The notes under the pieces: model-generated | Databases searched by the model: none | What the model saw: the letters and a program-made list of their open reading frames with translations, nothing else | What the model was told of the DNA's origin: nothing | Part shown: one piece after another, positions 12,085-21,961 of the stretch | Layout: each line of letters starts with the position of its first letter | Position numbering within the stretch: position 1 is the stretch's first letter | Position numbers and translations under genes: made by a program | From: Acanthosepion lycidas | Taxonomy: Eukaryota; Mollusca; Cephalopoda; Sepiida; Sepiidae | DNA: 64,000 nt | Assembly: GCA_963932145.1 (NCBI GenBank) | Contig: OZ010593.1 | Location: forward strand, 33,789,255 to 33,853,254 | Reading direction: 5' to 3'

Positions 12085-12750
12085 TAATATGCTGTTTAAG
12101 CTGGCAGCATGGGAAGCTATTTGGGCAGAGAGAACCCGTACTAGGCAAGGAAGAGTCTTCTCCGGCGAGGTAGATTAATACCTAATCCGCTCGGATTTAC
12201 CAACATTAAATTTTGTACAGTATTTACATTATGCGGACTATTGTCCTCATCTTTGTCGCCATATCTGTCACTGTGCCATGTGTCCTTGAGCACATGGCAC
12301 AGTGGATTCCAACCACCTGAAGAAGGCCGGAGCGTACAACGGCCGAAACGTTGTGACAGATATGGCGGCAAAGATGAGGACAATAGTCAGCATAATGTAA
12401 ATACTGTACATAATACCTCATCTCAGAAATATAGACAGATTAATTTTGGTCTTATGCCACATCCTACTTCGTGGGGTGGCATATCGTAATATGCTGTTTA
12501 AGCTGTCAGCGTAAGCTGTCAGCTTGGTAAATTCTTGCCGTGTCGAACTCTCAGCCTTTGGGCAGGGAGGAACCCGGACGAGGCTATACCGATGAGCAGA
12601 GTTTCGTCCGGGAAGGTAGACAGATACGCGATCCCGCGTATGATGGGTCCACGTGCAATTTTTACCCGAGTCCTTGGGCTCGGATTTCCCCACATTCAAT
12701 TTGGCCTTGTGCTATTTACCTACCTCGTCGGGAGGTAGGTAAATATCATA
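12085..12750 (-). repeat. GC-rich repeat family M2, two pieces around a foldback
   Basis: The phrase TAATATGCTGTTTAAGCTG occurs near 12088 and again near 12490, each followed by related GC-rich sequence (12085-12215 and 12450-12700). Reverse-complemented, the second piece matches the tandem block at 26.1-26.95 kb, sharing features such as AGGATGTGGCA and CTCGGGTAAAAATTGCACGTG-like strings. The pieces flank the foldback at 12,215-12,410. Several overlapping open frames run here on both strands, but they follow the repeat and show no domain. Confidence 0.7.
12215..12410. mobile_element. Foldback element with hammerhead-like core
   Basis: Inverted arms of about 57 bp (12215-12271 and 12353-12410) have only a few mismatches. 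Between them is a second small hairpin (TGCCATGTG with CACATGGCA) and then CTGAAGA (12317-12323), a five-pair GGCCG/CGGCC stem (12325-12329 with 12340-12344) and GAAA (12345-12348). Outer pairing is only CAC (12314-12316) with GTG (12353-12355), and the third stem is minimal. This matches a hammerhead outline closely enough to note, but not enough to predict activity. Confidence 0.6.
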
Positions 12751-13189
12751 ATATGCTGTCTAAGTAGTCCAACACTAGCAGTGGTTTACCTATTTCACAC
12801 TGCTGGCGAGTATTGTATTTTGTTGATGTCAGCAAGATTAACATTTCCTTCCCTACCTCAGTTTTGGTTATTCCTCATTCAGTAACCTTTTCTAGGTTAC
12901 CACAGTGATTGAGTGGGGTATAACGGACACAGTGAAGGATGGTAATATTACTTAAAGTACAATGGACTTGGTCGAGAATGTCTGAAAAGCAGATGTCATG
13001 TAAAAGAAGTGAATAAATTTAGGGCAGCATTTCAGAGTACAAAATGAATTTCAAAGACAATATATAGATATTTGTACATAGAAATATTCAAGCAGATATG
13101 TGTCAATTTGTTCTATTATGTATCCCAATCTTTGAAGCGTTTTCAAGGTTTCATCCTTTTTGGGGAAAATAGAAATGGCTTACCTCCCA

Positions 13190-13545
13190 AACGCCCCCGC
13201 GTCTGTCTGGCCTGTGTGTTGAGAAAAGAAAGAAAGGGTCCAAGATGGCGTCCGTGACTTTTTAATATTCACGGTCTCGTGCAGTCTCGCAAGGTCGCGT
13301 TACACGCATGCTAATGAGGTGTGTCTGGGCTCCATAAAAGCAGGTCGCTTGGAGAAATTGGCAGAAGCGATTACACCCGTGTTCGGTATACATTGCTTTG
13401 CGTTGCGTCGTGTCAGACATTTTCCTACGGAAAGAGTTGCGTCCCTTACACTCCATATTGAATTTGACTCCTTTGCTAAATCCTTCAAGAATTTTCGTGG
13501 TAGCGAACTGGCCGGAGTGGTTTTTAAGGGCTCCTAGTCATTTGA
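13190..13545 (+). promoter_or_regulatory. CpG-rich promoter-like block
   Basis: The stretch is clearly richer in CG dinucleotides than its surroundings. It holds CAAGATGGCG at 13241-13250 (the classic YY1-type promoter motif) and CCATAAAAG at 13332-13340 (TATA-like) some 90 bp later, in the same orientation. An open frame of 72 codons (13319-13537) follows but is not recognisable. It could be a host promoter, an orphaned promoter, or the terminal repeat of an old LTR element; the sequence alone does not decide. Confidence 0.35.
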
Positions 13546-13796
13546 AGTTCTCATTTTAAGTAGTAAAAAGAAAAGTAAGTAACTCGAGGATTCGATGTCA
13601 GATGGGCAAGATGGATGTAATTGGGTATACCAGCTAAGCTGGATCCATTTTGTTCTGGTCTGCAAGGAAACGTGAAATCAAAGTGTTGTCCTGATAGAAG
13701 ACAACACTCTTCCAATTGGCCAATTATGGATGCTTTTCATCAATTGTTGCTTTTGATTGGTTCAGTTGGGAATGGTACTTAGCAATCATAAAATAG

Positions 13797-14110
13797 AAAT
13801 GTTCTCCTTTAACATTTCTATTACATGGTGAGATATTCGAACATCTTATTGATCCACGTATCCAAGTCTGTACAAATGCCTTAAACCGTTCATATGAATC
13901 ATACAGAGTACCTCTGCAATGTCTCGTGCCGTTCAGTTAGGATGGTCTTTAATCAGCGTTTTGATTTGCTCATCGTCAATAATTTCAGGCTTGCCAGAAA
14001 CTTCTCGGTCTTTTAGGTCAAGACTTCCATTTTAAACCAAGCGGATCACTTACAAAGAGAACTTTTAGCTATGGTATCATCTCCACACCCGGTACATATC
14101 TTTTATTCTC
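13797..14110 (-). pseudogene. mariner-type transposase, decayed N-terminal piece
   Basis: Minus-strand translation gives DDTIAKSSLCK and SAWFK (about 14035-14080), then SLDLKDREVSGKPEIIDDEQ (13965-14025), IKTLIKDHPN, TARDIAEVL and HLYRLGYVDQ (about 13850-13960). This is the helix-turn-helix N-terminal third of mariner transposases, with the family's L-x-D-x-x-x-S-G-x-P linker. Blocks lie in different frames and are broken by stops, including one where the family has K-W. The DDE domain is absent. Confidence 0.8.
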
Positions 14111-14119
14111 AGTTTGTGT

Positions 14120-15300
14120 AGCGGTTTACGTTCCGAAAATAAAAGGTGATCAAATGGTGAAAGTGCATTTTATCTACCTCCATTTTTACTTGACTTGCAA
14201 AAGGTTGACAAGCCGTAAAAAATCAATCAAGTGAACTATTTTATTGTTAACGTAAAAAAAAGTCATGTGTAATAACAAAATCCCGTTTTCAAAGGCCACC
14301 TACTGAAACATGCTACAATATTTTCATTCAAACCAACAAATTTACATTTCTGACGATACATTCTTCGGCCCGTGTACTGTTGTTAGAATCAATATCTTTT
14401 GTGTGTTACTTCATCATCAGGAATTCTGTTTGTTTCGACGAACATTCTAATCTTTATTTTCTCTTTTATTGCTCATTATATTTTAAGTGAAATATAAATA
14501 AGAAAATAAACAAAAAATGAGGATATTAGTTTGAACAAGTCGGGGAATAAATCCTCTTACTTTTTGTTGAAAGGCATTTGTCATTTCAGAAGGAAAAAAA
14601 TGATGACCGAAAGTAGACAGTAAATCAGTCGATAGTCTGTTCAGAATTCTTTGTTTTCTACAGACAGTCTGCATCGTTTTATTAATGATTATTCGATAGT
14701 GCACCTTTCTCTCTTTTACTGAGAGAAACGGGTGAATAATTTTCCTATCCAAAGTACTGTTGTTTCACACTCTTTCCATTTTCCGGGATTGCAATCTCCA
14801 TGGAGACTCTTCCGTTGGATTATAGAGTCGAAGAAGCAACACGCTATGTGTCACTGCTGTTATTTCCGTAGAGGGTGAGGTTGCTAGTACCATACACAAC
14901 CGGTTTCGAATTCAAGGTTGATTTTTATCTAGATTGGCTGTACACCACATCGATTCTGATATTAGCGCTTAACTAGGATTATAAGAGATGGATTTGTACC
15001 ATTGCAATTATATTTGGAAGAAAGCGAACGCAACGTTCTAGACTGGAATTAGAACTTGACAATCCTACATTTCACGCCGATTTCTATTTTCTCATAAATA
15101 CATCAACTCTAATTGCAGGCATAAATATATTTTATTTATTATATTATAAATATATTTTATTTCATTCTGTTTCTACTGCTTATCCATCCTTTTTAGGTTA
15201 TTTAAAGCCAGATTGTAAGAATTTGAGATTGTAAGACTTCTTATTGTTTGGAAATAATAATGATTTAATAATACAACTTTACTAATTCATCCATAGAAGC
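14120..15300. other. Intergenic DNA, no gene recognised
   Basis: An 89-codon minus-strand frame (14483-14752) has no motif I recognise. A GGTTTCGAATTC string near 14903 resembles a polymerase III B box but nothing else tRNA-like surrounds it. Confidence 0.45.
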
Positions 15301-15410
15301 AATGAATGCATACCTTTCCTAAATGTATTTGCCTGAATATAACGAACTCAACGTAGATTGAAACTCGGCTCTCCAATTAATACTCCCGAGCCATTATCCA
15401 TTACCATCCA

Positions 15411-15528
15411 TACATGCAGCACCTGATATTCGCAAGCAGTCACCCATCTACGTACTGACCAGTCTTAATGTTGCTTACCTTCAGTGGTCGTACGGGGACC
15501 GGTGTTTCAACATGATGTGACTGTAAGC
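15411..15528 (-). pseudogene. 5S rRNA-like sequence (pseudogene or 5S-derived SINE head)
   Basis: Read on the minus strand, the sequence follows metazoan 5S rRNA end to end. It has a 5' GCTTACAG-like start, CATGTTGAAACACCGGT, then GACCACTGAAGGTAAGCAA, ACTGGTCAGTACGTAGATGG, GTGACTGCTTG, and a 3' GGTGCTGCATG end. The length is near the normal 120 nt. Several changes fall in normally invariant parts, including the internal promoter region (GTTAAGCA replaced by GGTAAGCA), so I treat it as a relic. Directly beyond its 3' end lies a phrase, ACTCGGCTCTCC, also found at the end of repeat M1 at 26.13 kb, so it may belong to a 5S-derived SINE rather than to an rDNA cluster. Confidence 0.75.
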
Positions 15529-15529
15529 G

Positions 15530-17219
15530 CTTTTGTTTATCGAACTTAATTAATATACAATTATATAGTAAGATAAGAATCTTCTATAGTAGGATTTTAC
15601 AAGTATGCAATAGTTGTATGATATTTTTGACCATTTGAACAATTTTAGACATTTTCTTCTTTTCTTCATTTCAGTGAATAAAATAGAAATGATAGAATGA
15701 TAGACAGATATATAAATAAAAAAAATTGAATCTGTGGTGGTAGGGCTTATGAATAACCTCCCTACAAATTCCTTGCCATATATAGAACAGACCGGTCAGT
15801 AGAAAGAAACTATATTTATCGGCGGTATTTGGGGAAAGGAAGGATAGTTTGTGCCATTTCCAAATAAGGGGATCTAATTGAGAACAGGATATGAAGCCTG
15901 AAGCAACTCGGATTGCTCGAACGATATTACCAAATAATGAAATTCCGGAATTAAAATCAAAGGCGGAAGAAGTTACGGATGCTATAGCCTTTGTCTCATA
16001 AACCTGATATAATGAGACTCGTTTCGAGGCGCAAAGCAGATTTTAGCTAAAAGAGGGAGTTAATATCTCTTAGTTATATCGTTTCCCATTAGTTTCTGAC
16101 GTCAGATGTAAAGAACATTCGAAAACCTTTTGCCAGATTTCTCAGCTATTGATGAAGTAGGAATAAGTGAAAAAATATCACTTTTGGACCAAACATTATA
16201 CATACAAGATATTACCTACTGATAGTGTCTTTGTGTTATTGATCCCGAAAGGTGTATTGAACATTAAAGATCAACCTGTTACATGTGTGTTATATAGGAA
16301 TAAAATGTCGCAGCCGACACTTGGGTTTGAACATAGATCACCAGCGAGAAAACAAAGCGATCCCATTATTGAATCAAGTAGACCTAGTGATCATAGAGGA
16401 AACACATAAGTAGAAACTGGCGTGACGTCTAAATGTTTGCTACTTCTACTCTTTTCACTTTTCTCTTTTGTTATGGTCCATGCTGTGATTGCCAACCTCC
16501 CCAGTTTGTTTTTGTACCTCGTTTTTCCTCTAGACAGGGTCAGCATTTGACTATCCTCATTCCGTCATTTATTTTTTAGCATTTATGAGCCATTTTCTTG
16601 GTCCAGTTAACCTCGGATTGGAAGACCTTTTCAAGAGCAGCGGCAGGTAACTTCCCTTCTACAAGGATACGCTTGCACTCGTTACGATCACAGACAAAGA
16701 GACGTCTGTTGCAGACGGAAGAAGTGATTTCTTTGCTGAAGTGAAAGCATCGATGCCGGTTTCCACACACGAGGAGACCTCAGACGCGCTTTTATGGACA
16801 GGATGATTAAAAACTGCATTCCAATGGACGTCACAAAGAAAATCACAGACCGAGTCCCAATCTGCTCGTTGAAGAATCAGAAATTTTATTTTTCCTGACC
16901 TAGAATCTCGGATTTATTCACGTGTAATATTAGATTGGCAGCTGTGCCTTATCATTTTACTGCTGAAATTGGTAGAGGTAACGATCGTATCATCACTACC
17001 AGTCATTTCCTTCGCACTTCTCGCTTGTGTAAAGTATCTCCTGGCTTCTTGATTTCCAGTAAACTATGATCGTCAAAAATTTAAATGCAAGCTCGACCGT
17101 CATCTTCTGTCTTTTTGAATCCTGTTCTTTTATTATTTTCTCCTCTATAACTTTTTCTGTTTTCTTTACTCTCAGTAACTCCTAGAATTTAGTGGCTTTG
17201 TACCCTTGCTTTGGATGAG

Positions 17220-17220
<1 letters not shown>
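15530..17220. other. Intergenic DNA, no gene recognised
   Basis: Open frames at 16167-16409 (plus) and 16576-16770 (minus) are short and match no family I know. The minus frame is cysteine- and lysine-rich at its ends. No supported RNA or mobile element was found. A GGGTTTGAAC string at 16322 is B-box-like but isolated. Confidence 0.45.

Positions 17221-17221
<1 letters not shown>

Positions 17222-17289
<68 letters not shown>
17222..17289. repeat. (TA)n microsatellite at the edge of a Penelope-like fragment
   Basis: A pure TA array of 68 bp. The Penelope-like coding relic begins immediately after its last unit. Confidence 0.97.
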
Positions 17290-17291
<2 letters not shown>

Positions 17292-17507
17292 CAGTCAGTC
17301 CATGAGTCAGCAATTGGGCAACATTTGCTGGATGATGATTCTTGTGCCGCCGAGTACGAAGACACATGGTTTTCAGTATTACAGAGCGCTCGATCTATAC
17401 ATCATCTTCGATTTTCTGAAGCCGTTTATATTAAGTGTCAGCAACCCAGTCTGTGCAGACAGAAGGAACACTTTTTACGTTACTTACGTCTGCTGGAGGG
17501 TCTATGA
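17290..17507 (+). pseudogene. Penelope-like element, C-terminal endonuclease end
   Basis: The plus-strand frame reads SAIGQHLLDDDSCAAEYEDT, then FSVLQSARSIHHLRFSEAVY and LCRQKEHFLRYLRLLEGL before a stop. This pattern (A-I-x-x-H-L-L, then A-R-S-x-x-H-L, E-A-x-x-I-K, and L-C-R-Q-K near the end) is, from memory, that of the extreme C-terminus of Penelope-like retroelement proteins, after the GIY-YIG nuclease core. In an intact element the protein would carry reverse transcriptase plus GIY-YIG endonuclease. Here everything upstream is replaced by the (TA)n array, so only the end remains. The 3' flank to about 18.7 kb may be untranslated tail of the same or related copies. Confidence 0.65.
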
Positions 17508-17731
17508 GTTCCCCCTTTTTTCTATTCTATATACTCTTGTGGAACTATTTATTTACATTCCCGCTCGTTCAATTTTAATTAATATAATTAAAATTTGTCT
17601 TTTAGTCGAGTTCCACCTTTCCTCCTCAGTCACTTTATTGTCTTTGTATTCCTTTATATTAAATATTGCCAACGAATATCTTTGACAAAGCGTTGGCCAG
17701 AAGGTGCCTTAGATATGACGTCCACTTTCTT

Positions 17732-17734
<3 letters not shown>

Positions 17735-17783
<49 letters not shown>
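17735..17783. repeat. (AT)n microsatellite
   Basis: A pure AT array. It precedes the hammerhead-bearing foldback by about 90 bp. Confidence 0.97.
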
Positions 17784-17787
<4 letters not shown>

Positions 17788-17902
17788 AGTTATAAGGAAC
17801 TTGGTAAACCGAATTGGTAAATCCAAAGAGGATGAAATCCTGAGAGCTCAATGTGAGGACAGAGCTAATATGTAATGAAAAACAAACCAATTTAAAGTAC
17901 CA

Positions 17903-17958
17903 TTACGATAATTTATTTCACCTAAATCCTTTTTTAAGGATTCAGGATCATCAGGTAA
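17903..17958 (-). ncRNA. Hammerhead ribozyme motif, minus strand
   Basis: This is the mirror copy of the plus-strand motif at 18,149-18,204 and has the same length (56 nt) and the same core. The minus strand reads TTAC, CTGATGA, an 11-pair stem with a four-base loop, GAAA, a three-pair ATA/TAT stem, C, GTAA. All paired elements are preserved between the two copies. Confidence 0.65.
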
Positions 17959-18148
17959 AACTTCCACCAACGAATTGAGAGGAAAAATGGGATTAAAACT
18001 GGGTGGGTAGTGTAATTTTTGTAATTTAATAGAGGGGGTTGAGAGTGGTTGTTAAACAGACAATATAAAGTATAGGGAGGGGTTAATTTTATTACACTAC
18101 CCACCAATTTCTAATCCCATTTTTCCTCTCAGTTCGTTGTTAGAAGTT

Positions 18149-18204
18149 TTACCTGATGATCCTGAATCCTTAAAAAAGGATTTAGGTGAAATAAATTATC
18201 GTAA
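18149..18204 (+). ncRNA. Hammerhead ribozyme motif, plus strand
   Basis: The parts are, in order: outer stem strand TTAC (18149-18152); core CTGATGA (18153-18159); long stem CCTGAATCCTT (18161-18171) with AAGGATTTAGG (18176-18186), 11 pairs including one G-T, loop AAAA; GAAA (18188-18191); short stem ATA (18191-18193) with TAT (18197-18199); C18200 as the expected cleavage base; outer stem strand GTAA (18201-18204). The one departure from the consensus is a T-T mismatch where the long stem usually starts with a G-C pair. The long foldback arms would compete with this fold in a full-length RNA. Confidence 0.65.
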
Positions 18205-18230
18205 TGGTACTTTAAAGTGGTTTGTTTTTC

Positions 18231-18232
<2 letters not shown>

Positions 18233-18289
<57 letters not shown>
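18233..18289. repeat. (TA)n microsatellite abutting the foldback
   Basis: A pure TA array that starts exactly at the outer end of the right foldback arm. Confidence 0.97.
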
Positions 18290-18292
<3 letters not shown>

Positions 18293-18663
18293 TTTTAACT
18301 CTTATTATTTTATATACTTTGATTTTTATCATTAATTTCTGGAGGTTCCTTTTAAGTCTAAACTGATTCCTATTGGTTAATAATAAATAGGTCAGCTCTT
18401 TTCCTTCTTTTCTCTTCCTTTCCCCTCCAACCACCACTCTAATCAAGACTTTCAATACTTCCTCCTTTCTTTTGCTACCTTCTTTTCCTTTCTATTCTTC
18501 GTCTTATTTTCCGCCTCTTTTTATTCTTTTCTTTCTTTCCCTTGGCTGGACATTTTTATTTCAATAATTTATCATCCATTGAGTGTTTGAAAAATCCTAT
18601 AAATTTAAATTTAGAAGGTGAAAATGATCATTTACATAATGCTATCTTAATTCCGATTGTATG

Positions 18664-18711
<48 letters not shown>
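18290..18711. other. Pyrimidine-rich stretch ending in (TA)n
   Basis: No gene. A C/T-rich plus strand (about 18,380-18,550) is followed by AT-rich sequence and a (TA)n array at 18667-18711. It may be the untranslated tail of a Penelope-like copy, but that is only inferred from position. Confidence 0.5.
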
Positions 18712-18714
<3 letters not shown>

Positions 18715-19800
18715 AGAATGGCAATGAGTGAATGTCGAACTGACAACAGCAGTAAAAGCTTACGAGCTTTTTTTTACTAAACACAGCTTCACAAAGAAGA
18801 GAGTCTGCTGTGCAATGTATAAAAAAAACTTTTGGTGAAAACTGAAATTGATTTATATATAGAAACGAGCATGTATTTATGGTCAATAAAACTTTCGCAG
18901 TCGGCTTGACTGATGATCTTGTCGACCTGTTCTTATATGAATCTAAGCGAAATGCGTTGGATATTATGCAATCTCTTCCGATATTTTCATCTGACCGTTA
19001 ATATAAACGGGTGCCTCACCAAATACGTACATGCTGAGGATGGTTGTGAAAAAGAAGAAAAAATGTCTGCGTTTATTTATTTAGCGTTTGCAAAGAAACG
19101 TCTTCCGTTGGACTGAGCAGGAGATAGATTTGTTTAAATAGAGCATTTTCGCTGCGATAGAACTGACTGTTGATACTGAGCTGGCGTATTTATGACTTCC
19201 ATGATGCAAAGAACAAATTCACAGTAATTTGTCAAGAGGTGAAGGCAACGATATTATTAAACAACGTTTGTTCTTTAGACATTTAAACACGTGAATTATA
19301 CTCAGTAAAGCATATTCAATATAACCAATCGTGTTATAACGTAATGTGTAATACTTAACCTTATTAAACAAAATATGTAAACTCTGGAAAAGAAATTATG
19401 GATGTAGGACACTTTAAGGAGGTTCCATTAGATTTTTTTTTATTTAGGAGTAAGTTAATAACAGATAAGACGCAACAGTGGAATCGTGGGAGTAATTTCT
19501 TTTTTCATTTTTTTATTTTATTATTAATCATTTCACCCTGAGAAATGCCAGTAAAATGCACGGGGCTACTAGGAGTCAAAGAGAAAGAAGAAAAGAATAA
19601 TAATAACAATACTAAAAACAGGTCCCAGGATTGGGATTGGGGTTGCATTAAAAATGTTTGTATATTGTAAATTACAGGGAAAGAAAAAACCGTAAGAGAG
19701 TACCATAGGAAATAAGTGCGAGAAAAAGAACTATCCGCATAAAACATACGGTTGCATTTATCTAGTTCAACATTAAAACGGTGAGACCTAGTTGCCAATC
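18712..19800. other. Intergenic DNA, no gene recognised
   Basis: Short open frames (18913-19116 plus, 19505-19798 minus) show no known motif. No repeat family could be recognised. Confidence 0.45.
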
Positions 19801-19807
19801 TAGTCAG

Positions 19808-20050
19808 TCAGTTAAGTGCCATACGTGATACGCGCGTGGGCGATGAAGTATCTTTCGATACATAACTGACGAGGCAGATTTTTTCCTGCAGTGTGTTGCC
19901 AATTCTTTCTGCGGGAAACTGGTTGCCAACTAAAGAACCCAGTGTGTCTTGTTATTTAAACCATAGCTGGGGGACAGGAGATGGATACACACTTTTCCCA
20001 AGGGCATTTCTGCTTAAGTAAATTTAACGAACTTGACTGTAATTCCAATC
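19808..20050 (+). repeat. Interspersed repeat M1, copy 1
   Basis: About 245 bp align along their whole length with 25898-26149 in the same orientation. Shared strings include CTGACGAGGCA, CCATAGCTGG, and ATCTTTC followed by ATACA. I judge identity to be roughly 70 per cent by eye. The family is unknown. The sequence is GC-richer than its surroundings and abuts the minus-strand LINE fragment. Confidence 0.7.
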
Positions 20051-20054
20051 TAGT

Positions 20055-20415
20055 AGCACCCTTAAAATAAGTGTAGTCGAGAAGATTGAACGATTGCCAT
20101 GCAAACATTTGCAGAAAAGACACAGGTATGCCATGTTACGACCGTGGGAAGGGACTGAAGTCGAGTTGTCAGGACAGGACCGATAAAATCACAGAACCGT
20201 CTTTGTATTGTTGTCAAGGATTTCGCGAGATAAAATCGGAACGCCAGACCAGATATTACAGTAATATTCAACGCACGGACGAATATTAGATATATAAATG
20301 TGCAAAATGGATTCCGATGAGAAAAAACTGCCTGGCAACACATGTGTTAGTTCTCTCCTCATCCGTGCCCTGTATCTGCTACCTGATGTCAAATCCCAGC
20401 TAAATTTTGTCAATA
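20055..20415 (-). pseudogene. LINE reverse transcriptase, 3' piece
   Basis: The minus strand encodes RARMRRELTHVLPG, then YISNIRPCVEYYCNIWSGVP and, in an adjacent frame, IQRRFCDFIGPVLTTRLQSL. These match the region after the catalytic palm of Jockey/CR1-like non-LTR reverse transcriptases (general form L-Y-x-S-x-I-R-P-x-x-E-Y-x-x-x-I-W, then L-D-x-I-Q-x-x-A-x-R-L-I). Blocks lie in two frames, so the copy is broken, and the catalytic part is absent. Confidence 0.78.
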
Positions 20416-21270
20416 AAGATAAAACGTAACATTTATTTTTAATAGTTCAACATTTTGGTTTTATAAAATATACCTTAACTGGATTAAATATTGAAATTCA
20501 TGTCGAAGTTTTTTCCAGGCCATGTATAGAAAAACAATGCATGATCACGACGAGCTAAACATTAATTCTACATTTTTTGACGGTAAATTCCATAATATTT
20601 TCTCTATATGGTGTTATTGCATAATATTTATCTCTATAAACATAGCCTAAAAAGAAGGACCAATTTTAGGGGCTTTCAACCAGACGAAAAGCTACTTATA
20701 ATGTACGACGTAATCAGGGAATGTTCCCGGTCCTAACACGAAAACCTTCCAAAAAAACATATATGTTACATGTCGATTTCTTCAGGTTTGGGGAGAGAGT
20801 TGGAAGATAATTTTTCTTCACCGTCTGGTATATAAATATACTACAGTTCAAAAACATTAAGCCTGCCACAGAATTAGCATGAGACGAACTTGGTAGAAGA
20901 TTGAAAAAAAAAAAAATAAATATTGAAAAATAGCTCTTAAAAACATTGAAATGAGAATGGAATCAGTTGTCAAACTTATACTTTGAGAAACATTTGCAAG
21001 GAGTGCCTACACATTTTTGCTGCTAAAGAAGGATATTTTAACGAGGGCAAAATTTAATCACATAATGCTTTTTTTGGTTTTTGTCAAAAAATGTTTTAAT
21101 AAAAAACATGTCTCACTTTTTGTAACCATATAGAATAATTTTCTCTTATTGAAAGTACGAAACAACTACTTACAACACTACTTTTTCGGCCAATTTAAAA
21201 AATTAGCAGGGGTTCCGTCAAACTTTTGAACTGTATTATACAAGAAAACTTTCCCGTTCTCCCTCTCTCT
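20416..21270. other. AT-rich intergenic DNA, no gene seen
   Basis: No coding, RNA or repeat signal I can support. Confidence 0.5.
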
Positions 21271-21272
21271 CT

Positions 21273-21274
<2 letters not shown>

Positions 21275-21365
<91 letters not shown>

Positions 21366-21382
21366 GTGTGTGCGTGCGTGTG
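21275..21382. repeat. Compound (TA)n-(TG)n microsatellite
   Basis: TA to about 21311 is followed without a break by TG to about 21382, the last part with CG interruptions. Confidence 0.97.
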
Positions 21383-21754
21383 TACTCATTAAGTTATTCG
21401 CTTGAATAATCAGTTCGAGAAATATACAAGATAGCTGCAGGAACTGTGTTTGTTCAGATAGCCGGATTAATGCCAAACTGAATGAATGATGCAAACATTT
21501 ATCAGAAAATAAAATTTATTTATTCAATTATTCATACAAGTAAAGCGTACTGATGCACTGACCTAGCTACCTACCTAAATATTTATCTATGAACCTAGTT
21601 ACAAAATACTCTGAATCGTCAACATACTTGAGTAGACAATTTTCTTGTGCATCTTCCTATGAAAATGGCGAGAGTTGTTTGTCTGTCTTTCTGGAAAAGT
21701 TCAGTCAGAGGAAACGCTGGCATAATTTTCTTGAAACTTCTACACTAAACCGTA

Positions 21755-21809
21755 TACACACACACACACACACACACACATACACACACACACATATATA
21801 TATATATAT
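21755..21809. repeat. Compound (AC)n-(AT)n microsatellite
   Basis: AC to about 21794 with one T interruption, then AT to about 21809. Confidence 0.95.
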
Positions 21810-21847
21810 TTGTAAAACAATGCATTTTATCTAGTCTGCGACATTTG

Positions 21848-21895
<48 letters not shown>

Positions 21896-21898
<3 letters not shown>

Positions 21899-21961
21899 TG
21901 GTGCAAAAATAATGACGTAATAATGTCGTTTTTTGACGTTAAAAAATACGTCAAAAACGAC

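Larger units (their letters stand above)
17873..18235. mobile_element. Foldback element with mirrored hammerhead motifs
   Basis: Left arm about 17873-18016 and right arm about 18091-18235 are inverted copies of roughly 145 bp with only a few differences. A spacer of about 75 bp separates them. The right arm runs straight into a (TA)n array (18233-18289). Each arm carries a complete hammerhead-like motif, so one lies on each strand. The nearby Penelope-like C-terminus (17.3-17.5 kb) suggests these arms are terminal sequences of a Penelope-like element; Penelope-like elements are known to carry hammerhead ribozymes in their terminal repeats. Confidence 0.8.

Noticed and set aside
12141-12767. 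Five overlapping frames of 65-93 codons around 12.1-12.8 kb
   Set aside because: They lie in the M2 repeat and in the arms of the foldback element; the similarity between frames on opposite strands (MSSSLPPYLS and MSSSLSPYLS) comes from the inverted repeat.
14330-14440. Minus-strand CTGATGATGAAG with a later GGGCCGAAG as a hammerhead
   Set aside because: No central stem joins the two strings and the GAAA is altered; at best a decayed trace.
14895-14915. GGTTTCGAATTC and the GGGTTTGAAC at 16,322 as polymerase III B boxes of tRNA genes
   Set aside because: Neither has a paired T arm, acceptor stem or A box at the right distance.
16167-16770. Open frames of 80 (plus) and 64 (minus) codons as host exons
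   Set aside because: No recognisable domain, no convincing splice context that I can support, and a length expected by chance.
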